From assembly GCA_039566865.1 (NCBI GenBank), contig CM076960.1:4588001-4652000 (forward strand): a stretch of 64,000 nt of DNA, written 5' to 3'. This document shows, in pieces, positions 1 through 18,891 of the stretch; position 1 is the stretch's first letter; the number at the start of each line of letters is the position of its first letter. The notes below the pieces were generated by a model. That model saw nothing but the letters and a program-made list of their open reading frames with translations, had not been told where the DNA came from and searched no databases. Source of the stretch: Aurelia coerulea (Eukaryota; Cnidaria; Scyphozoa; Semaeostomeae; Ulmaridae). The position numbers were made by a program, and so were the translations under genes.

Positions 1-117
1 CGCAGATACAAGCTATATCATTGTGATCAAAAACATATTATTTTGATTTGCATTTGTAAATTTTTACTTCCAGGAAATGATATAATTATTCCAGGAAGGT
101 ATTTTTGCTTAGTTTTT

Positions 118-123
118 TTTAAT
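118..123 (-). terminator. Possible ATTAAA poly(A) signal for ARF6
   Basis: An ATTAAA hexamer on the minus strand lies about 400 nt past the ARF6 stop. No canonical AATAAA was noticed between the stop and the window end. The match is short and sits in AT-rich repeat-like sequence. Confidence 0.25.
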
Positions 124-523
124 AAGAAACAACATTTTTTCAGACCTGTGCTGGTTTCTTATAAAATGAGGTATCATTTTGAAAATCAGGGTCTGTGTTT
201 TTTAAATTTGTGTTTCTTATATGGGGGACACTACTGTATTAAGGCCAGGGAATACTTCTGTGGGGTCTTGAATTCCAGAATTTACAAAAGTAATACACTA
301 TGACGACGTACTTAAAAGTTATAACAAAAAATCACCATCTAATATAATAATTGCCTGAGAGGAGCGACCCTGTCCAATTTGCTTCGAAGGCAACACTAAT
401 CAAGGCTCAATCGTTCTCTCTAGCATAGTGTATAAGTCCATCATTTCTATGATGCTCAAAATCATTCCGTTCAACTGGTATTTGTTAAGATGAAAACCCG
501 AGGATGAAAAGCGTTAAATATAC

Positions 524-7131
<6,608 letters not shown>

Positions 7132-7155
7132 CTTTCCACAATTTCATTCAATAAG
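7132..7155 (-). other. ARF6: ARF6 5' UTR segment behind a splice acceptor
   Basis: 24 bases above the ATG there is a good minus-strand acceptor (ctattttgtag). The start codon is therefore probably in the second transcribed exon, with a non-coding first exon further upstream. Confidence 0.5.
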
Positions 7156-7304
7156 CTACAAAATAGAAATAAAATCACTGTTAGTCAAAATTCATAATAA
7201 AATACAAAACAATGCTCAGCTAACAGATTTCCTTCAATTTTCACCCCCGTTCTGCTGTTGAAAGAATGCTCAACAACAAGAATGAGTTGTGCTTGTGACA
7301 TCAT

Positions 7305-7556
7305 TAAATTCATCGCAACCCTGACCTGACATCTGATGTGAGACAGGATCTAGTATAGTATCCATTAATTTTTAATCGTTCGTAGTGTGACTGTATACAG
7401 TTAAACATTTTGTGCCTTTTTGTATTGTATATTGTATATTGGCCAAGGGGTAGTCATTTTCGCTCCCCATGGTTTCGTACTTGTGATGTTGTATAGTAAT
7501 CAGAAAGGTATAGTAGAATGTAAGATACATTGTAAAATTATATATTTGAATAAAAA
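7305..7556 (+). mobile_element. Retroposon 3' end (LINE or SINE tail), copy 1
   Basis: Shares tgacctgacatctgat and gtatagtatccattaat with 60055-60130, and ggggtagtcat...gctccccatggt with 60664-60837, 60530-60660 and 61482-61612. It ends in an A-rich (aataaata) tail, as expected for target-primed insertion. No ORF was recognised. Confidence 0.7.
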
Positions 7557-7591
7557 AATAAATAAATAAAAAGAATGATCAAAAATAGATC

Positions 7592-7765
7592 CTTTAGCTA
7601 TTCTACAAAGAGTCTGGATTGAGCAATGTCCTCATACAGTTTTATGTGAAAGGTTCAATCGAGTGGCCTTACAGCTTCTGTCACTTATTGCACACATTTG
7701 AAAATTCTACAAAATGCATAAAAATATCGGTTGATCCAGATTCTCTCTTAGAATAGCTCAAGGTC
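7592..7765. mobile_element. ~175-bp MITE, tttagctattct family, copy 1
   Basis: Left terminus tttagctattctacaaagag is inverted at the right end (agaatagctcaaggtc). Full-length relatives are at 50062, 57299 and 60324; partial ones are near 8690-8812 and 9367-9460. Confidence 0.75.
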
Positions 7766-9849
7766 TGTAACCATAACTGCTTTATTTGGCTCCTCTCTGA
7801 TACATTTTCCTTTCCAAGCAAAATTTTAACAATCACCATTGTTATGCTTTTCAGCTTGCCCCACACAATTTTACAACCCAAAAACTTCATAAGCATTCCA
7901 GGTGCTCATTCAGTCAAGGAACTAGCAGTGGCGGAACCAGCTGTTTTAAGTTGAGAATAAACACTGACCCAAAAAAATAGGTTGGACATGACCACCTCAA
8001 TACAGCCCTGACATCACCCTGAGAACTAGCATCAATGAAACAAAGCTATCTTTCATAATTAATTCTCAGAACTGCTAAACTCATCAAGTGTATGATTGAC
8101 TAAGATGAGCTTGCGCTTAATATATTTACAGGCAACTACAAAATTACATGGATTTGCATTTAAGTCTTCCAAACATTCCAAACTTAAGTCTTCCACTGCC
8201 AGTTTATTTTCATCACAACATTGTTCTCTCCAACCAAGCTCATTGTATGGCAATAAAATATTTCAGTTGGCAAAGGGATCTCACAATTAATCATTACATG
8301 CTGAATATTTCCAAGTTAGATCATTCAGTGGACTTTAATTCATCATGAGCTTTACACAAAGCCAATAAAAATTCAGACAGATAATAGTTCAACTATTTCA
8401 ATAAATTTCCTACATTTAAAGAAAGCTAAGTATAAACACTTTTCTTTTTATAATTCAACTTCAATAACTCCTCAAAGCAATGTTTTCATAAAACAATTTT
8501 TCGTAAAACATTTAATGCCCAAAAGCACCTGCATTTTGCAAAATATTGAAATTGATATATAGCTACAAACATGGTGTGTGATGAGCAATGGAAACCGTGG
8601 TTTCTTCCCACAACAATTTGTGACAACATGGTTATCAATAACGGCAAATGAGACAAGCAGATATTTTTCCTCATTTGCTAGCAATGCAAAGTGTTCAAAT
8701 GAGTCGCCTTGGGGCTTCAATCATTGTTGTTCACATTAGAAAATCTTACAAATTGAGAAAAATACCCTCCACTTCAGACTCTTTAGAATAGTTAAAAGGT
8801 CTCTCTTGTCAGATACTAAGAAATACAAAACATTTTTCGCATAACATGTCTTAAAGTATCTCCACAGGAGGCTCAAAAAAGTCCTTCTAAAATTAAACTA
8901 ATCAATAATTAATTCCTTTATGCTAAAAATATAGCCACAACCTATTTGTTTATGGCTTAAAACAACCTGTTGGTATCTTTAACTGGAATTAAACCCAGCA
9001 TAAGATATGATAACAATTGCTTTAAATATTTTGTAATTTCACAGATAAATAAGAAATTTGACTTATTCTTTCATTAGAAATTTGATAACAATCAACAACA
9101 CAATGATAAATTTGACTTTTTCTGTATTCTATCTTGAAACCCATTGGACCAGCTTAAACTAAATCAAATTATTGAATTCTGTGTTCTAGTTGGTCAGTTC
9201 TACAGAAGGAATGCATTTGAATATGGTTGAAGTTCAACCTGGTTCAAAGCCTTATGTTGCTATATAAAGAAAGCACAAATTATTGGCTGCCAATAATTCA
9301 TTTGCTTGGTTTCATGTTTAGAGGAAGGTCATCAGAATTAGTTTGGTTCTCTTTTAATTTTACCAATAGAACTTTTAGCTATTCTAAAGAAGAATCCGAA
9401 TCAAACGATATTTTGAAACATTTTGGAGAATTTTTGAATGTGCATAAGAGATAGACGCTCCAACATCACTCAATCAAACTTTTCACATAAAAATGTACAA
9501 AATATCGCTGTGGAAACAATGGGGTTTCATGGCAGTCTCTTGTAGTGATCAAAAGCAACTGATAAAAGTGAGGCTATGATTGTATTCATAGCAACAGTAA
9601 GACTTTAACTGTGGCAGTGAGAATTCAGCCTCTTTTTGTTTCTGAGAATTTCTAATACACAAAGCAAAAAATATGTAACTGAAACTTCTACAAGACATTA
9701 AAATTAATATTAATGCAAATGTGTAGAACACTTTAGTGGCCTTGTTATATCCACTGTTAACCCAGATCAACAGAAAATCAATTTCTAATCAAAGCTAAGA
9801 CCATAGACTTAGTACCAAAACAATTTAATGGAGTTTCTTTTTAATGCGT
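7766..9849. other. Intergenic repeat fragments, no confident gene
   Basis: Holds partial copies of the tttagctattct MITE (8690-8812, 9367-9460) and a single cagtggcgga terminus at 7925. A 64-residue minus-strand ORF at 8059-8253 is acidic and has four Cys, but no family, acceptor or neighbouring exon supports it. Confidence 0.4.
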
Positions 9850-9927
9850 TAATCTGGAATTGGGGCGCAGCCTGTCCATTTAAATCGTTAATATGTTTCT
9901 TACATTAATCATGCTACATAAGAAGAT

Positions 9928-10497
9928 TATGTATTACCACCAACAGACGATTGCACTAAAGATGGCGACAAGGAACTTTGTACCAAGATGCATTGTGTTC
10001 TTTAATTGAATTCCAACAGAATTGTTGAAGATTTCTGCTCTGTGTTACCTATAGACCTTTGGTGGTCAGCAGTGATGGGGAAGCATAATCACCGTACATT
10101 GCAAGACTTTCTGTATCATTAGAAAGCAATGCCTGAGCTAACAAAGACTTTTGGAAAAGATATAGAGAGAAGAAAACAACTTATATGTGTTCTATTGAAA
10201 CACGCCTCCTCTTATGTATTACCACCAACAGACGATTGCACTAAAGATGGCGACAAGGAAATTTGTACCAAGATGCATTGTGTTCTTTAATTGAATTCCA
10301 ACAGAATTGTTGAAGATTTCTGCTCTGTGTTACCTATAGACCTTTGGTGGTCAGCAGTGATGGGGAAGCATAATCACCGTACATTGCAAGACTTTCTGTA
10401 TCATTAGAAAGCAATGCCTGAGCTAACAAAGACTTTTGGAAAAGATATAGAGAGAAGAAAACAACTTATATGTGTTCTATTGAAACACGCCTCCTCT
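9928..10497. repeat. Recent 285-bp tandem duplication
   Basis: 9928-10212 and 10213-10497 are almost identical; the one difference I saw is aactttg against aaatttg after gacaagg. The boundary falls inside cacgcctcctc/ttatgtatt. The unit belongs to the retroposon-like sequence that continues to 10806. Confidence 0.9.
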
Positions 10498-10806
10498 CTC
10501 ATATATGACTCGGCCCTACTAAATTATGCTTCATCCAAAATCACTTTAACATCTTTGTTTACTATTATTATTTTTCTTTTGCAATCACCTCTAAGGGGGC
10601 CATTATGGAAATAAGGTCAATAAGACCTCTTAATGCTATCCCTGCCACTACAATTAGGGGTGTTTTAACGTATTTATTTAATGAGCATTGTCATCGTATT
10701 TTATCTATTCTTTAGCTTTTTAAAACTTGTAAATTCTACTTATTTCTTGTAAATTGTTTTATTTTACATGGCAAATATTAACATACAACATAGTACATAC
10801 ATACAT
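10498..10806 (+). mobile_element. Retroposon 3' end with (CATA)n tail, copy 1
   Basis: Shares the block cctctaagggggccattatg...ggtcaataagacctcttaatgctat...aggggtgttt with 13765-13977 (plus) and 16366-16740 (minus). It ends in tacatacatacat. The common 3' block and simple-repeat tail indicate a retrotransposed family. Confidence 0.7.
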
Positions 10807-11339
10807 TTTACAATTTTAATTGTAGCAGCGTTGATCAAATTCATCAAGTCACTTAGAGTTCTAGGAAAAGCCAATGGAAGCTAGTATTGGGAATTCTTCT
10901 TTGAGATTAAGATATATGCAATTTTATAATAATTTTTCAAATTGGGGTTATAGTTTTGTATTACAATGTTTCAACTTGACTTTTCATAAAGAAATGAAAG
11001 ATATACCGGTAGATAAAAAATAATAAATATAAAGTCATAATTTAGACTTAATTGGACCAATTAAACATCATTAAGAGAGATACAAAGTATGCTTTTCACA
11101 GAGTGTGGTATGACAAATTGGTAACCATGGAAACAAGGCTAAAAACAGAATGTCCAAATTGTTACAATTTTATTGCTCTATGATACAAAGTTAAACTTAC
11201 GAAATCTCAGAGGCCTTCTACACATATGGAAAATGTGTAAACAAAAATATACTGGGGGGAGGTCAGATAAGGTTAAACAACTATGCAAAGAGGCTAAGAT
11301 AAGGAACCTAATAGAAGGGAGTATCTTTAGCAGGAAACA
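10807..11339. other. Intergenic, nothing recognised
   Basis: AT-rich sequence without a supported ORF, tandem repeat or terminal inverted repeat. Confidence 0.5.
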
Positions 11340-11530
11340 TTGAAGGTGTTGTGGCACAGTCAATACTCTGACTTTGCAGCCAGAACAGTCTGGTGGACAG
11401 GGTTTGATATCCGGTAGAGCCCCACCACTAGAGCGGGTTGCAGACTCAATTAGCGCATACTTCTGTGATCCCAGCACTTGGTGCTAAAAGCCACAACTCC
11501 ACCTTCACCTTCAACAAATAAAGAAAAAGG
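11340..11530 (+). mobile_element. tRNA-derived SINE, copy 1
   Basis: A pol III A-box-like stretch (tggcacagtcaatactctga) and a B-box-like ggtttgatatcc are spaced as in a tRNA head. The body is shared with the minus-strand copy at 33537-33742 (agccccaccac, cccagca cttgg). It ends in repeated ccttcac units and an A-rich tail. It cannot be a working tRNA gene because no acceptor-stem pairing is seen. Confidence 0.75.
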
Positions 11531-11586
11531 CTCCAAATCTCAAAACACCTCTTGGATGAATAACTTTGGTAGGTAAGGTACTTAAT

Positions 11587-11784
11587 AATAAATTGTAAAG
11601 AGATTCGGATGCAAAAAAACGAGAAGATTTAGCACACTGAGGCCTTTCTGACTTGTGTCGTCATCAGAGTGTGACTTTAAACAGAACTGTTTAAAGTCAC
11701 ACTCTGATGACGACACAAGTCAGAAAGGCCTCAGTGTGCTAAATCTTCTCGTTTTTTTGCATCCGAATCTCTTTAAAATTTATT
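11587..11784. repeat. Near-perfect 198-bp palindrome (two 98-bp arms)
   Basis: The left arm 11587-11684 and right arm 11687-11784 are inverted copies separated by only aa. I saw only a few mismatches, near the outer ends. It would form a long hairpin. The origin is probably a fold-back mobile element. Confidence 0.95.
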
Positions 11785-12776
11785 GGATGAATAATAGGTA
11801 AAAGCAATTGTCAAGGCTGAAAGGGTTTCTAATTTCTCTGTAGTCACAATGAGCTCAAAGTATTTTGGCAACAAAAGTAAAGTGCACACAGATGAACAGA
11901 ATGGTCTTTCAAGCACATTGATTGGATGCTTTGTCTATAGTACGAAATCATGGTAAAATGGATTACATTTGAAGACATGAAAGATATTTGAAGCTCGAAG
12001 TGTATACAGTAGTGGGAGGCATGTTTTCTAAACATTTCTCTGAAGAAAATCTTTTGTGGCAAAGCTTCTTATAGTGTGAGTTCATGTGATCTAATATTGG
12101 TTGACCAAACTAAATAGCTAAATCAAGAGTTGCATATGCAAGTCTAAAATGAGCGTATTGCATTTGATGATTTGTCACACAAGAGAATATTGTTTAGTTA
12201 GAGGAACAATAATGTGCAAGGTGTTTTTTTCATCCATTTATAGAAAGTAAATCAACTAAGTTCGATATAGCTTAGCTCAGGGAACTGGGTCCATCTAAAC
12301 ATAACCTATTTATTGTTGATGTTGTTGATCAATGAAGACAATAGGAAGATAAGTGGCACTTGTTGTTCATTTGTGCATATTTACACTTTGTCACTATATC
12401 TCCACTCAATTACTGAGATATAAGATACTCAACTCTTAGATCACTAAAACGCTACGAAGCACCAGTACTGGGAATAATTCTTTCAGCAACTATTCACTTT
12501 AGTAAAGGAAATTGTTGGCATATTTTTACTTTAATTTTGTTTCTTTCTTGAATCATATTACTCAGAAGATACTTAATTAATGTCTTACATTTGAGAGGCT
12601 TCAAAGAAACTTTGTTTGGAAATTTTCACCAGGGCACAGAAAGCAAACATGAAGATTGCCATGGAACTTGTAAGAAACACGTAAGGTACGCTGATTTACT
12701 CCAAATTTTATAACCTTAAGACACTTTCAGTCCTGACATAAATTCTTTTTCTTATGCGTGTACAAGAGTAAAGACA
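11785..12776. other. Intergenic, nothing recognised
   Basis: No supported coding region or repeat structure was seen. The ORF at 11844-12062 has no recognisable family. Confidence 0.45.
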
Positions 12777-13400
12777 TACCGGGTGAGTCAGAAAAAGAAT
12801 CCCCATTTGAAAGGTCACAGCTCCCTGGATATCAAGACAATGATATCGGCAAATATATAGTTTAATGGTAGAAATGTTCAAATTTACTACAAAATTTACC
12901 TGACTGAAATCGGTCACTCTATTCTGAAATTATGAGGGGTTTTCTCCAGAAAGCCTCTTCAAAAAAACCTTCAAAACGTGCCCAAAATCATGAACAGAAT
13001 TCCCTAACATTTCTGCCTTACAATGGCCTTACAGCAATGACTTGTGAACACTTTAGCACGTGCTATCCTCTTGGGAGGATGTACAAGTCCTCCCCCTGGT
13101 ATCAATAACCTATTTAGGGGGATTCCATTCTCCCAAGAGGACAAAATACATGAAGTTATGTGAGTGTCATCAATTTTAGGAAGGAAAATGTGCTCATTGT
13201 TTTCATTTGTTTTTGAAGGGGCTTTCTGCAGAAAATCACCCATATCCACGGGAAGGAATGGACGATTGTGACCGGGTAAACTGCTGAACCTAATTGAACA
13301 TATTGGCAATAAAACACAAGACATTTTTCAATATTATCGCTTTGATATTCATGGAGCAGTGGCCTTGCAAGCGGGGATCCTTTCTTTGACTCACCCGGTA
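12777..13400. mobile_element. Inverted-repeat element, taccgggtgagtca family
   Basis: Left end taccgggtgagtcagaaaaa, right end the inverted ttctttgactcacccggta. Internal bases also pair (gaatccccatttgaaagg against cttgcaagcggggatcc; ctccctgg against tccatgga-like sequence). Length is 624 bp. It is related to the outer element at 47878-49608. Confidence 0.85.
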
Positions 13401-13764
13401 GCAAATAAAATCTAATGACAATCTATACAAGGTTCGCACCAACATTTTCTGTCAGCTATTCATGGCAGTTGGCACTGTTGCGTTGAGGGTAGAAACTGGC
13501 ATCACATTTGTTCCAGTCATGGTATTGTGGTGCAAGCGTTCGGATGACTGCCATTCCTTTTTACATGCATATATGGTATGATTTGGTTCGTTTGTTGACA
13601 ATTTTTTTGTTGATTGCCATATTGATATCATTTTATGTGTATTCATTAGTAAGATTTACATACACAGGCCCAACAGGCTGTTTAAACATTCTTAAGAATG
13701 TGTCCTACTTTTCTACAAAAAATATTTGTGTCTCTTTTTTCATGAAAACTTTTTCTTTTCCATG

Positions 13765-13977
13765 ATACCTCTGGAGGGACCATTATGGAAACAAGGTTGC
13801 ATTGACCTTTTAATGCTATGCCTGTCATTTTAAACTAGGGGTGTTTCTATACTAGATTTTAGTTTTTATTATATTGTACACATGTAAATAGCCTTCTTTC
13901 TTTCGTAAATTTGTATATTACATTTAATTTTAAGTTGTATGGTAAAATATTACATACATTACATACATACATACTGT
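13765..13977 (+). mobile_element. Retroposon 3' end with (CATA)n tail, copy 2
   Basis: Block tacctctggagggaccattatgg...taatgctatgcctgtc...aggggtgtttc is followed by AT-rich sequence and acattacatacatacata. Homologous to 10498-10806. Confidence 0.7.
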
Positions 13978-14388
13978 ATAGTTTTACTTATTAAACTTTG
14001 ATAGCTCTAAAATGTACTGTTTGTTTAACGTGTCCAAATGGAACAAAGCCTTTCAAATAAAAACTAACACGTCTTTTCTGTTCTGCTCTACCATACATAC
14101 ATACATTGGCATTACAGGCCTTGCTCACATCAATGTGGTTTTCCTGCCAATAAACTCTCAAAAATCCACAACAACATATTTAGTTTGTTACGAGTTCTTG
14201 TTTTAAAAAATAGACAGTCTTTCATAAACGCTCAAACTTCTTGTTAACATGTGTAAGGCTGGTACTGTAGTCTGCTTGTTTTTGTTAATATATTGATTGT
14301 TTTTATTCAAATTCATTCAATAGCTGCTTAAGGGATCATAGTTTCAACAAAATGAACTAGGCTATGCTTTGAAAAATGTTAACAAAAA

Positions 14389-14997
14389 TACCAGGTGTCC
14401 CAAAAAAATGTAAACAGATTTGGTTAACTCCAGTGAAGTGAATTTAGCTTTAATCAATGGCCAATCCCTCTCGAAATGTTCCTCAATAGTTAACTTGAAC
14501 ATAGATACCTTGTTTGTTGGTATTGGTGCTTTGAGAGCAGATATATCCATCTTAAAAGCTCAAATTTTCGTCCACCTGCAAACCAGAGCTTTGGCCTTTT
14601 GGCCTAAATAAGTTCCTGAAGCACATCGAAATTTAGAACTGAAATCAATGATAAATTAAGGAACTTCCCAATGGGTGACTAGGGGTGACTTCTGGAAAAC
14701 AAAATGACCCAAGATCTAATATTTTTCAAATTCTATCAAGGCTATCGTTGATTTATACATTGTGCCTTAAGAAATTGCTTAGGCCAGAAGGCCATAGCTC
14801 TGGTTTGCAGTAAGAGACAAACTTGAGCTTTCAAAATTGATATTTCTGCTCTCAAAGGACAAATACCAACAAACGAGATATCTTTGTTCAAGTTAACTAT
14901 CAACGAACATTTTGAAAGTGATTAGCCATTGATTAAAGCTAAATTCCCAGCGCTAGAGTCAACCAAATCCGTATAAATTTTTTTAGGACACCTGGTA
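14389..14997. mobile_element. ~610-bp palindromic MITE, taccaggtgtccc family, copy 1
   Basis: The two halves are inverted copies over most of their length, for example tttagctttaatcaatgg (14447) against ccattgattaaagctaaa (14926). Ends are taccaggtgtccc and ggacacctggta. It carries no ORF of note. Relatives are at 29121, 45823 and 59115. Confidence 0.88.
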
Positions 14998-15466
14998 TTT
15001 AAACTGAACTTATGAAACTATTTTGTAGCAATTTAACAACACATCTATCGTATTGTAAATAATACAACACATCATTTAGAGGGCTGGTTCAAAAAATGCC
15101 GAAAAAGCAACCCATACAGTAATCGGGTGCAGGTACACCCTGGAATCAGACCACCATGCAACACATAGATTGAAGCATAGTCCTTGCTTATAATAATCAA
15201 ACACACCTATTACCCATAGATCATCAAATAGCAATCAACTCCTCATTAGTTCTTATCCAATGACATCATATTTGTAAACATAGGCATGAATTGGGGTATC
15301 AAGAATTGCAAAATTGATAAATGTACATATAATGTGATACTATGATAATGGCCTGAATATAGGGTAATGATCGTTTTGCTTTGTTTAGGGATGACAGCAT
15401 CCCTGTAAGAATAGGTCCAGGATAGAGAATAAATCATAAATTATAAAAATTTTCACAAAATTAAAG
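14998..15466. other. Intergenic, nothing recognised
   Basis: No supported gene or repeat; the minus ORF at 15246-15437 lacks family features. Confidence 0.45.
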
Positions 15467-15870
15467 TGATACACACATTTGTAAAAAGGAACTAAGAATT
15501 TGAGCTACCACTGAAAATTTCATAAAAAATTATCAGATTTTGAGTACCCCAGAGTTTCATTTGAGTTTTTACAAGTTCCATAAATGATCTTCACATTTTC
15601 TTCCAAAAAAATCTGTTTCCTGAAAATTTCAAAACAAAGTGTTTTGAAGCCTTCCTGATGTTTAGCCATACTCAAGAACCTTCTGAATAATATGATGTAC
15701 TGTAGAAGAGAAACGAAAACAAAGTAAAATCATGCTGGGTTGTCTAGACTAAAATAAATAGCTACTGCAGACATTTTTTCCCAGTACAGGAGTTTCAAGA
15801 TTTTTAGCTATCTGTGAGCAGAAGGCAAGTTTCATAAATATATGTATTGGTATGAAAATCAATTTAAATA
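15467..15870. mobile_element. Diverged AAGAAAC-family element
   Basis: Aligns along its length with 20054-20436, for example attatcagattttgagtac against attatcaaattttaagtac, and ccagtacaggagtttc against ccagtactggagtttc. The taagaaac words are partly decayed, so this is an older copy. Confidence 0.6.
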
Positions 15871-15879
15871 ACAAATATC

Positions 15880-16925
15880 TAAGCATCACACAGCATAGGA
15901 ATCATTTGTTGTATGTTCCGGATGCTTGTGGCCCATGGCTGAAACCGCTAAAGCCTCATTTTCACGGACCAATCAGACAGTGAATAAGGGAAGAAGAAAA
16001 AAGAAACCTGTGAAGATTTTTCTAAAATTGACCTTTCTTCATCAAATGCAACCAGGACAAAAAACTGCCTGAGATTTCCTGAATTTCAAAATCTACTCTC
16101 CAGATGTTTGGGTGTACAAGTTTGGATGCCGGTTGAAATATCTCCAGGAATGGTGGAGTTATGGCAACAAACAAACCGATAAGGCATTTAACCTTAAACA
16201 ATAGAAATTCTGGCCAAGAGACAACAGTAATAACTCCGCTAAACCTGGAGATAATTCAACCGACATCCAAGGTTGTATGCCAATTAATCTGGAGAGTAAT
16301 TTCTTCAAAAAAAATTTGGGAAATTTCAAGCAGTTTTTTGTTCTGGTTGCATTTTATGAAGATATGTATGTATAAGCATTAGCCACATAAAAGAAAAATT
16401 TACAAGAACTAAATAAAAGTTACAAGTTTTAAAAGCTAAAAATAGACAAAATACACTGACAATGCACAATAAATAATGCGGTTAAAACACCCCTAATTGT
16501 AGTGGCGGGGATAGCATTAAAAGGTCATATTGACCATATTTCCAAAATGGTCCCCTTAGAGGTGGTTGCAAAAGAAAAATAATAATAATAAACAACAGAT
16601 GTTAAAGTGAATGAAAAATAATTTAGCAAGGCTGAATCATGAATGTGAGAGAGGATGCTTGATTTTAGTAGAACACATATACATTGTTTTCTTCTCTCTG
16701 TATATTTTGGAAAAAATTTTCTTTGATCTTGTGTTTGAACGAGTTGATACGTTTGTAAGATTTAGAAAAATATAAATGGGTTTCTTTGGTCTTCTTCAAT
16801 TTTTAGCCATCTGATTGTTCCATGAAAATGAGGCTTCTTGGCGGTTTTGGCCATGGGCCATGAGCATTCGGCTATGTACGACAAACGATTACTATGCTTC
16901 ATCACACTAATTAGCCTCTGACCGG
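15880..16925. repeat. Nested fold-back element
   Basis: Outer arms 15880-16020 and 16745-16925 are inverted (gcctcattttcacggaccaatcag against ctgattgttccatgaaaatgaggc). A second palindrome lies inside, with arms near 16033-16170 and 16215-16365 (gcaaccaggacaaaaaactg against cagttttttgttctggttgc). A retroposon tail (16366-16740) has entered the right side. Confidence 0.8.
16366..16740 (-). mobile_element. Retroposon 3' end, copy 3, minus strand
   Basis: Reverse complement of the block at 10498-10806: ggttaaaacacccctaattg, ggggatagcattaaaaggtc, then a downstream segment matching gtgttctattgaaacac-type sequence. The tgtatgtat next to it is the inverted simple-repeat tail. Confidence 0.7.
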
Positions 16926-18172
16926 CCAAAAATAGGGAATAATAGGCCTAAAATCAAGTGCGTTGATAATAATGAATGCTTGCAACATGGTGATATCATG
17001 ATGACGGTAGCCACATACAGTTGACAGGCATTAGTCAATTCAGAGAATTTGAAACTATTATTTTCTTAACAGCCTAACTTAGGGAAGCTCCCTTCCCTTA
17101 ATGGCCCAATGAGGTTAAAACGTGCGAAAATTGAAAATAGCCCCTAACTAAATGAGTACAAAATTGACATATGCTGACTCCTTAAAAAACAAAATAAATA
17201 CCAAAGTACAAAAATATCCATCATGTGTATCACTAAGTCCTGACATGAGACAAAGATAACACCAACCAAAGTATCAAGTTCTTTGCCTTTGGTTATATTT
17301 TGGTTTGTGTTGCAAGATACAATTTCAATTCTATGCATTTCATAAAGGACAGATACTAAATTAAATTTCCAACAAAATCTAATTTTTTTTAATCAGCTCA
17401 GACACAATTTCAATACCTGCTGCTAGCTACCAGACAATATCGAATAACTCACTGTAAAATCTCCCGATCCTGCACAAATCCTGTGTGTTACTCTGTGTAC
17501 AGTACACGTAGCCTCAAAATGTAAACACTTTTATTCTCAATAGAGGCAAAAATGGAGTTGAAACTGAATATTTTGCTGCATGTTATTGGGAAATTAATAA
17601 CTAAGTTGACTATCTAGTTCTAACTCAACTGAACGGCAGTACCCCTGTGAAACCACTCTCACTGTCGGACTGTTTATGGATGGTTTGAACGGGGGAACGG
17701 ATGCCAACAAGGAGTGCGATTAATTTATCTAGTTCCCCACTAAAAACATCTTTTATGAGCCATTGGGACAGATATAAATTGATTCCGATACTATGTGATA
17801 ATTCCGAAATTGAATGTATTAAACCTAGCTTACGGAATTCCATTAAAATCAGATAAAATGTTTGATCAGTTCCAAGAATGTTGAACACACACTCGAGGTG
17901 AGGGAGGGCCTAACTAAACCAGAGGTAGGCGCTGTCTCAATGTCATACGGCTTCGTCAGCAATTTTAATCTTGTTATTCAGACAAGATGCCGCGATGTCG
18001 GATGAAGAGAACAGTACTCTCTCTGAATAAATTCAATTTCCAATCAGCTTGCTTGGATTGGAGAATGGCTTGCTTGGATTAGAGAGAAAAGGGGAAGTAA
18101 TCGAAGGTAAATTCCTCCATTTAAACCATGACACACATAAGGGTACTTCGGTGAATGGCCTACTCTACTCAC
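16926..18172. other. Intergenic, nothing recognised
   Basis: No supported ORF, repeat or RNA gene. Minus ORFs at 17144-17338 and 17625-17888 have no family resemblance. Confidence 0.4.
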
Positions 18173-18310
18173 CTCAAACCAACGGTCAGCCAGTGCCAAG
18201 GCGGAAAGAGATTCTCCCGAACTGCTCTCCTTCCAACTGCAATAATTCCGCAAAAATCTGCTGCTAATGACTACCAAACATCGCTGATAACCATCCAAGC
18301 ACATTCATGT
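18173..18310 (-). other. Candidate non-coding first exon (possibly ARF6 5' UTR)
   Basis: A consensus donor (gtgagtagag on the minus strand, from 18172 downward) follows a less AT-rich stretch. The next minus-strand acceptor with a known partner is at 7156, before the ARF6 start. An ORF open across the donor (from 18304) exists but its composition is not distinctive. The link to ARF6 is inference only. Confidence 0.25.
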
Positions 18311-18427
18311 GAAATGTAGAGTTGAAATGCAAGGGCGTGACTGCGGACGACGGCAAATTACTTCTCTGCTGCAGCTATCCGAATCGTTTGCACGCAGGCC
18401 GAAGGGGAGGAGGTCTGGGGCCTAGCT

Positions 18428-18760
18428 AAGTCATCATTTCAAACATGTTTCAAACACTGTCGTTTTGAAAACGAAACATTACGCACCCCTTGTAAGTTGA
18501 ATGTCGAATTACGCACCCCTTTCAATTTGGGCAGACTGAAATGGTGCACCCCACCCCGGGGGCACTTACTGTTCACGCACATGAGGGCGTGTTCTGCAAC
18601 AATTTCCGTTTTATATATTGATGAAGTTTCCGACAGGCGTTTTCACCACAAAACAATTGGAAACTTTTTGTTTCTCCCAAAACCTGAGCATCCCCTTATA
18701 AACAAAACCAAAACACCTAAATCCTATTTTCATGAGTGAAAGTGAAACTCCTTTTTGAGG
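18428..18760. repeat. Interspersed segment with ACGCACCCC words
   Basis: Two attacgcacccct words 33 bp apart, then atggtgcacccca. A similar segment lies at 20640-20860 (atgcaccccttccccttt, ataatgcaccccttc) with shared flanks such as aaagcgaaac. Class unknown. Confidence 0.45.
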
Positions 18761-18891
18761 TAAGATATGTACACTCATGACTTCCGAAATAAGAAAACTT
18801 TTGGCATTCCAAACAATGCCAGGACAGCTTCTTACGGCACAGAAACAGTGGGATATCTGGGCCAAAGCTGTGGCAAACATTACCTCACAGT

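Noticed and set aside
8059..8253. 64-residue acidic ORF on the minus strand
   Set aside because: Length is within chance for AT-rich DNA; no splice context, family or partner exon.
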